The position numbers were made by a program, and so were the translations under genes. 61,121 nucleotides of DNA from Streptomyces sclerotialus (GTDB taxonomy: Bacteria > Actinomycetota > Actinomycetes > Streptomycetales > Streptomycetaceae), in contig JODX01000029.1 in NCBI GenBank assembly GCA_000719105.1, positions 1 to 61,121 on the forward strand, in the 5' to 3' direction. The notes under the pieces were generated by a model. It worked only from the letters and a program-made list of their open reading frames with translations, searched no databases and was not told the origin of the DNA. The stretch's first letter is position 1, and the number at the start of each line of letters is the position of its first letter. Below, one piece after another: positions 1 through 8,582 of this stretch.

Positions 1-1409
1 CCGAGGCGGCCCGCCGCGCCGCTGCGTCGCACACCGCGGCGGCCGCCACCCGCACCATGACCCGGCAGGCGCTGTTCACCTAGGCCGGCATCACCAGCAC
101 CCACTCGATCGGCGAACTCCTCGAGACCGCCGCTCTGATGCACTCCCAACCGCCCCTGGCGGGCACCCGCGTCGCCGTCGTCACCAACGCGGGCGGGGTC
201 GGCGTGCTGACCGCCGACGCCTGCGCGGAGGCGGGGCTGGCGCTGCCGTCGCTCACTCCGGAAGTGGCCGATGACCTGCGGACCGTGCTGCCCACCGGGG
301 CCGCCGTCGGCAACCCGGTGGACGTCACGGCCGCGGCGACGGAGGAACAGCTCGCGCGGTGCGTGGACCGGCTGATCCAGTACGGCGGTATCGACGCGGT
401 GCTGGTGACGCTGGTGCCCACCGCGGTCGCCGAGGCAACCGGCGACGTCCTGGTGCGCGCCCTCACCCAGGCGCCGGGACGCCGGGCCCGGCCGGTCGCC
501 GTCGTCCGCCTGGAACAGGATGTACCGGTGACCCTGCTGCCCGCGGCCGACGGCACCACGCTCCCCTCATACGCCGAACCGCAGGCCGCGGCCCGGGCGC
601 TGGCCCACGCCGCACGCCGGTCGGCCTGGCTGGCCCACCCCCTCGGCACCGTCCCGGACCTGGACGGCATCGCCACCGCCCGCGCCCACGAGATCGCCGA
701 CACCTACCTCACCGCACACCCCGAGGGCGGCTGGCTCGACCCGCGCACCTGCGCCCAGCTCCTCGGCTGCTACGGCATCCCGCAAATCCCGTGGGCCTGG
801 GCCGAGACCGAGGAGGACGCGGTCCTCGCCGCCCGGCGGCTGCGCGGCCCGGACGGCCGGGTGGTCATGAAGGCCTACTGGCCGGGCTTGCTGCACAAGA
901 CCGAGGAGCACGCCGTGCATCTCGATCTCCAGGGTGACGCCCAGGTACGGGCAGCGTTCCGGGACTTCGACGTCCGCTTCGGCCACCTCCTCAAGAGCGT
1001 GATCGTCCAGCCGCTGGCGGCGCGCGGCACCGAACTGTTCGCCGGCGTCGTCCAGGACGAGGTGTTCGGGCCGCTGGTCCTGTTCGGGCTCGGCGGCACG
1101 GCCACGGAGGTGCTCGCCGACCACGCCGCCCGGCTCGCCCCGCTCACCGACCACGACGTGCACGACCTGATCACGGCCCCGCGCTACGCACCGCTGCTGC
1201 TCGGCACGCGCGGCAGCCGCCCCGTCGACCTCCCCGGACTGGAGCAACTGCTGTTGCGCCTGTCGCGGATGGCGAGCGACCTGCCGCAGCTCGCCGAGGC
1301 CGACTTCAACCCGGTCCTGGCCACGCCCGCCGCGGTCACCGTCCTCGACGCCCGCGTGCGCCTGCTGCCGCGCCGGGCCCAGAACCCCTATCTGCGCCGG
1401 CTCCGCTGA
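1..1409 (+). pseudogene. NDP-forming acyl-CoA synthetase, interrupted by TAG, 5' end outside window
   Basis: The frame is open from the window edge, is cut by TAG at 81-83, and reopens immediately, with an ATG at 138 giving 423 residues. Coding character continues across the stop: the residues before it (AASHTAAAATRTMTRQALFT) and after it (AGITSTHSIGELLETAAL) both read like the same CoA-ligase family. After the stop there is a succinyl-CoA-ligase-like domain (about residues 10-150, TNAGGVGVLTADA, GNPVDVTAA) and an ATP-grasp domain (about 195-420, VVMKAYWPGLLHKTEEHAV). In actinomycetes such proteins, often fused to a GNAT acetyltransferase, form acyl-CoA with ADP. The stop probably comes from CAG to TAG. 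The 423-residue remainder lacks the N-terminal CoA-binding domain, so it is probably inactive. The downstream CBS-BON and flavodoxin genes are broken as well. Confidence 0.75.
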
Positions 1410-1456
1410 GTCGCCGAACCCGTCGAACCCATAGAGCCGGCCGAGGAGGAACCGCC

Positions 1457-2187
1457 ATGCAACACGACAAGATCGGCTCCGTGATGACCACGGACGTGAT
1501 CCGGGCCGCTTACGGCTCCCCGTTCAAGGAAGTCGCCCGGCTGCTCGTGGACCACCGCATCAGCGGGCTGCCCGTGGTGGACGAGGACGACCGGGTCATC
1601 GGTGTCGTCTCCGAGACCGATCTGATGACCCACCAGGCCGAGCCCTCCGAGGCGAGCAAGCTCGGCTACCGCTTCCGGTTCGCCGTGTTGACGCCCGCCG
1701 CCCGGCGGCGGGCCGCGAAGGCGACCGCCGGTACGGGGGGCAGCTGATGAGCACACCGCCGGTCACCGCGCACGCCGACGACACCATTGTGGAAGCCGCG
1801 CGGACCATGGCCCAGCGGCACGTGGAACGGCTGCCGGTGCTGGATGAGGAAAACCGGCTGGTCGGCATCGTCACCCGGAGTGATCTGCTCCAGGTCTTCC
1901 TGCGGCCGGACGCGGACATCCGCAACGAGGTGATCCACGAAGTGCTGGTGCGGGCGCTGTGGCTGGCGCCGCGCAGCATCGACGTGTCCGTGACGGAAGG
2001 CGTGGTCACACTCGCCGGACGGCTGGAACGCAAGAGCGAGACGGAGATCGCCGTCTCCATGACCCGGCAGATCGACGGCGTGGTCGCCGTCGTCGACCAG
2101 CTCACCTGGCGCCTGGACGATGCACGTCTGCAACCGGACGAACAGGCACTGCACGGCGTGGCCGACGACTGGCTGCGCAGGCTGTGA
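1457..2187 (+). pseudogene. CBS-CBS-BON protein split by a frameshift at a G6 run
   Basis: Two frames make up one protein family. The first (1457-1747, 96 residues) begins at an ATG after a good Shine-Dalgarno (GAGGAGG) and carries one CBS motif (LLVDHRISGLPVVDEDDRV). It ends at TGA 1745-1747. The second (1747-2187, 146 residues) carries the second CBS motif (VERLPVLDEENRLVGIVTR) and a BON domain (IDVSVTEGVVTLAGRLERKS). One extra G in the run at 1735-1740 would join them through GQLMSTPPVTA, which is the usual junction in this Streptomyces family as I remember it. Such proteins are thought to sense adenosyl nucleotides and bind membranes. The break is a one-base loss, a sequencing error, or a -1 ribosomal slip. 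The TGATG overlap would also allow reinitiation to make the second half. Confidence 0.72.
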
Positions 2188-2203
2188 GAAGAGGCGAACA
2201 GTG

Positions 2204-2698
2204 ATGCCCACGAACGTGCTCGTCGCCTAGGGAACGACGAACGGATCGACGGCGGAGATCGCTGAGACCATCGCCGAAGTTCTGCGGAAGTACGGGCTGG
2301 TGGCCAGGGCGCGACCCGCCCACGCCGTACCGAGTGTGGCGGCGTACGACGCCGTGGTGGTCGGGGGCGGGCTCTACTCCGGGCACTGGCACAAGGACGC
2401 CCGCCGCTTCGTCCGGCATCACCGCAAGGCTTTGGCCGAACGCCCGCTGTGGTTCTTCAGCAGCGGTCCGTTGGACGCATCGGCCGGCGAGCGGGATATT
2501 CCGCCCGTGCCAGGGGTCAAGAAGGCCATGGGCCGGCTTGACGCCCGGGGGCACGCCACCTTCGGCGGCTGTCTGGAGCAGGGTGCGAAGGGATGGGTCG
2601 CCCGGATGATCCTCCGCAATGAACAGGGCGGTGACTTCCGCGACTTCGACCGGATACGGGCGTGGGCGGCGCGAATCGGCCGTGAGCTGACGGAATGA
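2204..2698 (+). pseudogene. Flavodoxin-domain protein interrupted by TAG at 2228
   Basis: From ATG 2204 the frame reads MPTNVLVA, then TAG (2228-2230), then GTTNGSTAEIAETIAEVLRK and on to 2698. In flavodoxin/menaquinol-oxidase-assembly (HemG-like) proteins the FMN phosphate loop reads (V/I)xYGTxxGxTxxIA, so the stop sits where Tyr is expected (TAC or TAT to TAG). The rest has the expected YDAVVVGGGLYSGHW and WFFSSGPLD segments. Without the first strand the FMN site would be incomplete. A restart would only be possible at 2300, which removes the phosphate loop. The gene follows the CBS-BON pair by 16 bp, so the three broken genes probably formed one operon. Confidence 0.72.
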
Positions 2699-2818
2699 CG
2701 ATCCGACGGGACGGGGGAACGGACGCCTGTGGGACCCGGTGAGGATCAGGTGTCCGCGTCACGGCCGCAGCGTTTGAGCCCACTCGAGCGGTCCGGCGAA
2801 CGAGAAAGGTGATCCATC

Positions 2819-3493
2819 ATGAGCGAACACGTTCCGTCGCACGCCGTGGTGGGGCGACCTGTGGGTGATCTCGGGCGCCGGATCGTCCAGCGCCGCGTGG
2901 AACTCGGCCTGACACGGGAGGAGACCGCCGCCCGGGCGGGCATGGCGACGGGCTACCTCCAGCACCTGGAGGAGCACCCGACCGCCTTCCCGGAGGCAGC
3001 CGTCCTCCTCCGACTGGCCGGAGCGCTCGAGACCACGGTGCGGCACCTGGCCGGCGGCAACGTCGAGCTGCCGCCCGGCCTCGGTCAGGCCGCCCGGACT
3101 CCCAGGTTCACCGAGCTGTCGGAGGAGGAGTGCCGCGCCCTGCTGTCGACCCACGGGGTGGGTCGCTTGGCCGTATACGCGGTCGCGGGACCGGTGATCG
3201 TGCCCGTGAACTACAGCGTCGTCGATGGCGCAATCATCCTGCGTACCGCGCCCGGCAGCACGCCCTCGCAGGCGATCGGCCGGCAGGTCGGCTTTGAGGT
3301 CGACCGCATAGACGAGGCGTTCAGCGAGGGCTGGAGCGTGCTGGTGCGCGGCCGTGCATGGGCCGTGACGGATCCCGCCGAGGTGGCCCGGCTCGCGGCA
3401 CGGGCGTACAGCAAGCCCTGGGCGGGAGGTCGGCGCGAGCAGTGGCTGCGCATCGAGCCGGTCGTCGTCGCCGGGCGCCGGATCACGGTTTGA
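2819..3493 (+). CDS. XRE HTH fused to pyridoxamine-5'-phosphate-oxidase-like domain
   Basis: This 224-residue protein starts at ATG 2819 after AAAGGTG. Residues about 15-80 form a Cro/C1-type helix-turn-helix (GRRIVQRRVELGLTREETAA, AGMATGYLQHLEE). Residues about 95-215 form an FMN-binding split-barrel of the pyridoxamine-oxidase-like family (LSEEECRALLSTHGVGRLAV, VPVNYSVVDGAIILRT, WSVLVRGRAWAV). This fusion is common in actinobacterial dormancy/hypoxia clusters, where partners include CBS, flavodoxin and acyl-CoA ligase genes as here. A flavin- or F420-responsive regulator is a plausible role, but the cofactor cannot be told from sequence. It is the only undamaged gene of the left-end cluster. 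Confidence 0.8.
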   Translation: MSEHVPSHAVVGRPVGDLGRRIVQRRVELGLTREETAARAGMATGYLQHLEEHPTAFPEAAVLLRLAGALETTVRHLAGGNVELPPGLGQAARTPRFTELSEEECRALLSTHGVGRLAVYAVAGPVIVPVNYSVVDGAIILRTAPGSTPSQAIGRQVGFEVDRIDEAFSEGWSVLVRGRAWAVTDPAEVARLAARAYSKPWAGGRREQWLRIEPVVVAGRRITV

Positions 3494-3587
3494 CACGGGC
3501 CGTTCGGCGTCGGGGCGCTGGTCGGCGGACGCAGCGCGTACGGGTGACCAGGTCTCTTCGTAGCCGCCACGGCTTCCGCTGTCTCAG

Positions 3588-3785
3588 TCAGGGCTCCTCT
3601 GGTTCGGGTGCCGGTTCGACGGACATTTCTTCCGGTGACCGACGCAGCGTGTTGTGCACCGTGCAGTGGGAGGCGACAGCAGGCAGGGCCGCGTGGCGCT
3701 GTGCGGACAGGGCGGGCGGGGGAACGACGGTGATCCGGACGGACAGGATGCGGGCCGGATGGTCGAAGGACATGGTGAACTCTGT
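3588..3785 (-). pseudogene. OsmC-family protein, C-terminal remnant
   Basis: The reverse frame ends with a stretch resembling the C-terminal third of OsmC/Ohr-like peroxide-resistance proteins (TEFTMSFDHPARILSVRITV, then VASHCTVHNTLRRSPE). The second resolving-type Cys of the family would be the one in SHCTVHNTL. No N-terminal half with the first Cys is visible upstream, and the frame before TEFTM has no family character, so this is a truncated relic. Identification rests on a short region. Confidence 0.4.
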
Positions 3786-3862
3786 ACGGGCTTCCCTTCG
3801 TCTGCTGCTAGTCGATGTCCGGACCGCATACAGCCTGAGCTGTTCAGCGACAGAAGAACAGC

Positions 3863-4236
3863 TCAAGTGACGGGGCGCGTACCTGCTGGTTGTCTGCCGT
3901 GGTCACTGAGTGTCATCAGTCCTGCCGGCGCGGGCGGCCGATTCGGTTCTCTGCCGATCTGGTGGCCGACGTGCTGGATCTCCTTCTCACCGTAGGCGGT
4001 GCGCGCTCCGGAGAAGTTGTACCTGGCGGAGTGGGCGAGCTCCTCCAGGCTGTGGGGGCGCCGGCCGTGGGTGACGACCGAAGGAGAGCAGCTGGCGGAT
4101 GCGGGCGTCCAGCTCGTCCTTCTCCGCGCGCAGGTCCTCCAGCGCCGGTAGCAGCGGATCCCTTTCCAGCCCGTGGCTCGCGGCTTCGAGCAGGAGGTCG
4201 TCCTCCTCGCGCTGCCTGTGGAACCTGTCCTCGGCC
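3863..4236 (-). pseudogene. Small HTH-like protein gene, frameshifted
   Basis: Two reverse frames together resemble a short Streptomyces protein: first EEDDLLLEAASHGLERD and ALEDLRAEKDELDARIRQLL (a helical segment near 4220-4070), then, one frame over, SLEELAHSARYNFSGARTAY (near 4055-3990), which looks like a helix-turn-helix. The frame changes between RQLLSFGR and RRPHSLEEL. The second part runs to TGA at 3863. I see no single frame carrying both parts, so the gene is broken by a one-base indel. A DNA-binding role is inferred only from the second segment. Confidence 0.45.
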
Positions 4237-4408
4237 TTGGTGCTGCAGACCGACTCGGCGGATCTCCTTCCGAAGGCTTGATCCCTCACTTGCAACGTCG
4301 ACAGACCCAGGCAGCCTCACTCCCCGGCTCGCATCGTCCAGGCAGACATCGCCACACCACCGTCGCGCACGTCACCGAACTCGGCTGCGCCCCTCGGCGA
4401 AGGCTCCT

Positions 4409-7288
4409 TCATCGCCTGGTGGTGGAATCCAGGTCGAGGGATGCTGATTCGTTGTGCGGAAGAGCAAGCTCGAACCAGACGACTTTCCCGGTGGAGAGGC
4501 GGCTGGCGCCCCAGCGGCGCGCCGTCCTGTTGACGACGAGGAGTCCGCGTCCCTTTTCATCCGTGGCTTTGGCCTGGAGAGCTCTGGGCATGCCAGTCAC
4601 GTCATCGGCGATTTCGCAGCGCAGTACGGTGGTGCGCAGCAGCTGGAGAGTTACCGGCCGGGATGCGTGCCGTACGGCGTTGGTCATGATCTCACTGACC
4701 AGCAACTGGGTCGCGTCCATGAGCTCCTCGAGGTCCCAGCGTGAAAGGGTTTCGCGGACAAGACGGCGGGCCTTGCCGGGGGCTGTGTCGTCCGGGTCGA
4801 GGTACCAAAGGCAAGCGTCATCTGGCGGGAATCCGTCGAGGCGGGCGGCGAGCAGCGCGATGTCGTCTTCGCGGATGCTGTCCCTGGAGCCGGAGAGTGT
4901 GTGGACGATGCTGTCGCACAGGCTCTCGAGCGGGGAATGCGGCGGGTTGTCGGTGGCGGAGTGCGCCGTGAGGTGGTTGCGCAGTCGCTCTATGCCTGTC
5001 CAGATGTCCAGGTCACGCGCTTCGACCAGGCCGTCGGTGTACATCACCAGGGTGGCGCCGACAGGTGCATCCGCTTCGATGGCTTCGTAGTCCACCCCGC
5101 CCACTCCGATGGGGGTGCCCGGCGATACCTGCATGACCTCCGCATCACCGTTCGGGTGGACGAGGATGGGCGGCGGGTGGCCGGCGTTGGCGATGGTGAG
5201 GCGGTGTGCGATTGGGTCGAAGACGGCGAACAGGCAGGTTGCCAGGTGGTGCATGCCCAAGCGCTGGGCCTGCTCGTCCAAGAGGTGCAGCATCTCCTGC
5301 GGGGGCAGATCGAGTCCGGCCAGGGCCTGCGCGGTGGTGCGCAGCTGGCCCATGATGGCGGCGGAGACACTGGTGTGCCCCATGACGTCGCCGATGACCA
5401 AGGCCACCCGGCTGCCGGGTAGAGGGATTGAGTCATACCAATCGCCGCCGACGCGTGCGGTCTCGGTGGCCGGCAGATAACGGAAGGCCAATTGGACACC
5501 ATTGGGGTGAGCCAGGACTTCGGGCAGCATGGTGCGCTGCAGTTCGCTCATGACGTAGGCCTGGCTTTGCACCAGCAGTGCCCGGTCGACGCCCAGGGCG
5601 GTATGCGTGGCCATCTGCGCCGCGACGAGCAGGTCCGTTTCGTCGAAAGAGGTGCGCGAGTGTCGCAGCAGGACGGCGAACCCGAGTAGCTGCCGCTTGC
5701 TCTGCAGCGGTGCAACGATTACGCCTGGCTGATTCGTGAGGACGTGCCCTGTGACCTGCTGCAGCGCCGCGCGCGAGAGGGCATCGGTAACGCAGACGGG
5801 ACGCACATTGCCCAGGACCTCCGCCAAAGGCCCATCTGGAGGGACAGTGAGTTCCTCCTGCGCGGCCATGAACAGCGGCTCTGCCGCCGCGTCGCTGGAA
5901 GGCCCCTGCTGGCGGCGGGCGAGACGCACGACACCAAGGGACGACGCCTCATAGTCCTGCAGAGGTTCCCTCAGATAGACCAGGATGCCGTCGGCGAACT
6001 CCGGCACGGCCGCGTCACCGAAGCCGGCCACCACTTCCTCGATGTCGACGCCCGAGGCGATGCGCTCGGTCGCCGCAGAGGCGAACCGCATGCGGTCCAG
6101 CGATGGCACCGGCTCCTCGGTCAGCTCACCCGGCACAATCGTCCTGCTCACGGAGTTGTGCGTGATTGTTGCGAACAACGACCCATCGCCTTGTGCGGGG
6201 ACGGTAAGCCCTTCTATGGAGGTCACCGGAAAGGCCGGAACCCCGTGACCGCTACCGTCTTCGGCAGAGGCGATGATGTCCAGGCCGAGGCCCTCGGCGG
6301 CCTCCTCGACGGCGTCGTGCTCACGATCCAGCGCGAAGCGCACCTTCTCCAGCGCTTCATCAACCGCATCGAGACCGGCCTCCACCGGCTCGGGCGACTC
6401 CAGCAAAGCGGGCACCGGCCCCGCCCCGTCGTACACGCCGTTCGTCGTGGCCGTCCTCGCCCTGAGCGCCGCGAGTTCGGCCTCCAGCTCCTGGATCCGC
6501 CGTGCCGCACGGTCGGCAACAGCCTGCGCCCGCTGCCGGTCCCCATCCGCCCGCGCGAGCTGTGCACGCAATTCCAGCTCCTGTCCCGAAGCCCGCCGTC
6601 GGGTTTGCTCCAGATTCGCCACACCGGCCGGATCCAGCGGCGCGGCGGTCCGCAGGGCATCGATCCGCCGCGTCAGCTCCAACACCTTCGCCTGTGCCTG
6701 GCCGAGCATGCCGAACAGGATCGTCGCTATTTGCAACGCCTGTTGCCGCCCTTGCTCCGCGGCTTCGAAGGACCGCCGGGCCCGGGCGAGTTCCTCGTAA
6801 GCCGTGAGCGCATGTCGCTGGGCCTCCAGCACCTCGCGCGCGGTCACCCGGGGGCCGCTGCCGTCCGTGGCCGTGGGTGCGGTCTGCGCCTCCGCCCATA
6901 ACTTCTGCGCACCGGCCAGCCGCCGCTTCGCCGCGACGCTGTCGTCGTCGGGGTGGCAGACGTCGGCGACGGCCTCCACTAAATCCCATGTCAGGCTCTC
7001 ACCCGCCAGCTGCCTGCGGAGTCTGCTCAGTGACGGCACCCGGCCGTCGACGAAGTGCTCCACCGTCAGCCGTTGATGCAGGTTCCCCACGGACACCCCG
7101 GCCGTGTCCAGCCACGCCCGCAGTGTCCCGACGAGCTCGTTGATCTCCGCGCATGAACCACGTGCTGGCGTCCACGGCCGCCCGGCACGAGTCTGCTCCC
7201 CCAAGGCCCGACTCCTCTCGACCTTTGTTTGACAACAACCCCCGGCTTGTCCCTGCAACAACATCCAACCGCTCGTTCGCTGGAGCAC
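4409..7288 (-). CDS. SpoIIE-family serine phosphatase with GAF-like region and C-terminal HATPase
   Basis: This large multidomain signalling protein is 959 residues from the furthest start. The order is: an N-terminal helical/HTH-like region (about residues 48-110, LVGTLRAWLDTAGVSVGNL), a coiled coil (about 150-290), a GAF-like sensor region (about 400-570), a PP2C/SpoIIE domain (about 590-800; RVGGDWYD, VIGDVMGHT, ANAGHPPPI, MYTDGLVEARD, REDDIALLAAR) and an anti-sigma-type HATPase (about 830-950; LLVSEIMTNAVRHA, DEKGRGLLVVNRTA). Such proteins dephosphorylate STAS anti-anti-sigma factors and/or phosphorylate them, so it could act on the STAS protein at 20.0 kb (inference). Family-like sequence begins only at EINELVG near 7145. 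The best ATG there (7152-7154) is out of frame, so the N-terminus may carry a small indel. Confidence 0.82.
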   Translation of the reverse strand: MLQRTSGWMLLQGQAGGCCQTKVERSRALGEQTRAGRPWTPARGSCAEINELVGTLRAWLDTAGVSVGNLHQRLTVEHFVDGRVPSLSRLRRQLAGESLTWDLVEAVADVCHPDDDSVAAKRRLAGAQKLWAEAQTAPTATDGSGPRVTAREVLEAQRHALTAYEELARARRSFEAAEQGRQQALQIATILFGMLGQAQAKVLELTRRIDALRTAAPLDPAGVANLEQTRRRASGQELELRAQLARADGDRQRAQAVADRAARRIQELEAELAALRARTATTNGVYDGAGPVPALLESPEPVEAGLDAVDEALEKVRFALDREHDAVEEAAEGLGLDIIASAEDGSGHGVPAFPVTSIEGLTVPAQGDGSLFATITHNSVSRTIVPGELTEEPVPSLDRMRFASAATERIASGVDIEEVVAGFGDAAVPEFADGILVYLREPLQDYEASSLGVVRLARRQQGPSSDAAAEPLFMAAQEELTVPPDGPLAEVLGNVRPVCVTDALSRAALQQVTGHVLTNQPGVIVAPLQSKRQLLGFAVLLRHSRTSFDETDLLVAAQMATHTALGVDRALLVQSQAYVMSELQRTMLPEVLAHPNGVQLAFRYLPATETARVGGDWYDSIPLPGSRVALVIGDVMGHTSVSAAIMGQLRTTAQALAGLDLPPQEMLHLLDEQAQRLGMHHLATCLFAVFDPIAHRLTIANAGHPPPILVHPNGDAEVMQVSPGTPIGVGGVDYEAIEADAPVGATLVMYTDGLVEARDLDIWTGIERLRNHLTAHSATDNPPHSPLESLCDSIVHTLSGSRDSIREDDIALLAARLDGFPPDDACLWYLDPDDTAPGKARRLVRETLSRWDLEELMDATQLLVSEIMTNAVRHASRPVTLQLLRTTVLRCEIADDVTGMPRALQAKATDEKGRGLLVVNRTARRWGASRLSTGKVVWFELALPHNESASLDLDSTTRR

Positions 7289-7353
7289 GCCCAGGAATCG
7301 TGGAACTGCATCTCAGGCAACCGACGGCCCGAGCCATAGGCGGTATGGAGCAT

Positions 7354-7557
7354 ATGTCCCCTCGCACCACGATAGTGCTGTTTCTGCTGGTCACTGTTTT
7401 GGCGCTGTCCCTGGCGGCAGGCATCACCGCAGCGGCACTGGCCCGTTGGGACGGAGCCACTATTGCCGCGGCCCTTACCCGGGCGGGACTCGCCTTGGCC
7501 GGCACCTTGTCCCTGGGCATCGCGTTCATCGCGCTCGTCACCTCTGCCTGGCCCTGA
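7354..7557 (+). CDS. Small two-helix membrane protein
   Basis: This 67-residue protein is read from ATG 7354; ATG 7345, three codons earlier, is the alternative. It is almost entirely two hydrophobic segments (about residues 6-28, TIVLFLLVTVLALSLAAGI, and about 44-64, GLALAGTLSLGIAFIALVT) separated by a short polar loop. The frame is open further upstream to 7153, but that stretch overlaps the start of the divergent phosphatase gene and lacks coding character. I do not recognise a family. It faces away from the phosphatase gene and precedes the nuclease-helicase operon by about 120 bp. Confidence 0.55.
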   Translation: MSPRTTIVLFLLVTVLALSLAAGITAAALARWDGATIAAALTRAGLALAGTLSLGIAFIALVTSAWP

Positions 7558-7682
7558 CCCAAGGGGGCGCATCTTTCTCCGCGACCGGTCGGCCGGAGCT
7601 GTGTGGTGCAATTATTCAGAACGTATGTGCCTAGAACGGGGTAGTGGGGCGGCTATGGCCGGGGGAGCGAGGAAGCGCTGCG

Positions 7683-8582
7683 ATGGCGCAAGCGAATCTT
7701 GTGGCGTCTGTTGTGGAGGCGGACCGAGAGGCGGCTTCCCGTGCATACACGGTTTCTGCATTCATGACGCGTACGGTCAGGGCTGCGGACGCCGTTTGCC
7801 CGTGGCAGTTGGTCGGTTTCGTCGGCGGTAGTGCGCAGGAACGTGCTGCGGTGGCGTGGATCATCGCAGACAAGATCATGGAGGGGCGCGCCGGACACTG
7901 CCGTGCCTACCATCTGTGGCGGGACGCTTCGCTGAAGGGTCTGGCGCTGGCTGGCGATGACGCTCGATTGGTGCGCCCCTTCATCAGGCCTGTCTTTGGG
8001 TTGCCGCCCAAGGGATCGGAAGCAGAGGATCACGTGCCCGGTCATGTCGGGGAGTGGCTGTGGTATCTGCTGACACGTGAGGAACAGCTGCCGGATCATG
8101 AGCTGGCGTTGCTGGAGGCGCCGAGCTGGAGCGTGACCGAGGGTGGCGGCGACGGGTTCGTCGTTCACAGGATCCCCGCGGAGACCGACACCACGCTGGT
8201 TTTCAAACTGTGGGAGATCAAGAAGTTCACCGGTGGCGGCTCGATAAGCGACACGGTCACGAAAGCCGCCTCGCAGCTGGCGAACCGCGGCGACGAATAC
8301 GTGTCGAAGATCTCTTGGGCCAACTCCAAGCTGCCCGGCGACCTTGGCCTGTTGATGACGGAGCTGACCGAGTTGTGGATGCGCGCCGACCCGCGGGGTG
8401 GCGCCGGAGTGAGCGTGTCGACCAACACGGCTACCGCGCCGAAACGGGCCGCCTTCACCCAGGTACCGACCTACCTTCCGCAAATGGTGCATCCCGGTCA
8501 GCTGCGAGGACTGGTGATCGCGGTTGAGGACTTCACGGCCTTCGCGGCGCAGGTGAGGAGGTTCCTGTGGAGCGCACTTTGA
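7683..8582 (+). CDS. HamA/AbpA-like (PD-(D/E)xK-type) defence nuclease
   Basis: This 299-residue protein starts at ATG 7683, chosen because GAGG lies just upstream (near 7670); an in-frame ATG at 7644 has no such site. The likely catalytic region is around residues 160-200, with LWEIKKFTGGGSISDTV giving an E-x-K pair (E178, K180) after a hydrophobic strand, followed by a Gln-containing helix (AASQLANRGDEYVSK). This fits a PD-(D/E)xK-like nuclease fold such as the DUF1837 proteins HamA (Hachiman) and AbpA. The stop overlaps the start of the helicase gene by 16 bp, the usual arrangement for these two-gene anti-phage systems. DUF1837 membership is inferred from motif and neighbour, not from a search. 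Confidence 0.6.
   Translation: MAQANLVASVVEADREAASRAYTVSAFMTRTVRAADAVCPWQLVGFVGGSAQERAAVAWIIADKIMEGRAGHCRAYHLWRDASLKGLALAGDDARLVRPFIRPVFGLPPKGSEAEDHVPGHVGEWLWYLLTREEQLPDHELALLEAPSWSVTEGGGDGFVVHRIPAETDTTLVFKLWEIKKFTGGGSISDTVTKAASQLANRGDEYVSKISWANSKLPGDLGLLMTELTELWMRADPRGGAGVSVSTNTATAPKRAAFTQVPTYLPQMVHPGQLRGLVIAVEDFTAFAAQVRRFLWSAL

Noticed and set aside
81..2230. Programmed amber recoding (for example pyrrolysine)
   Set aside because: The stops replace Gln- and Tyr-like positions that are not special in the families, and no suppressor machinery is visible; decay or sequence error is simpler.
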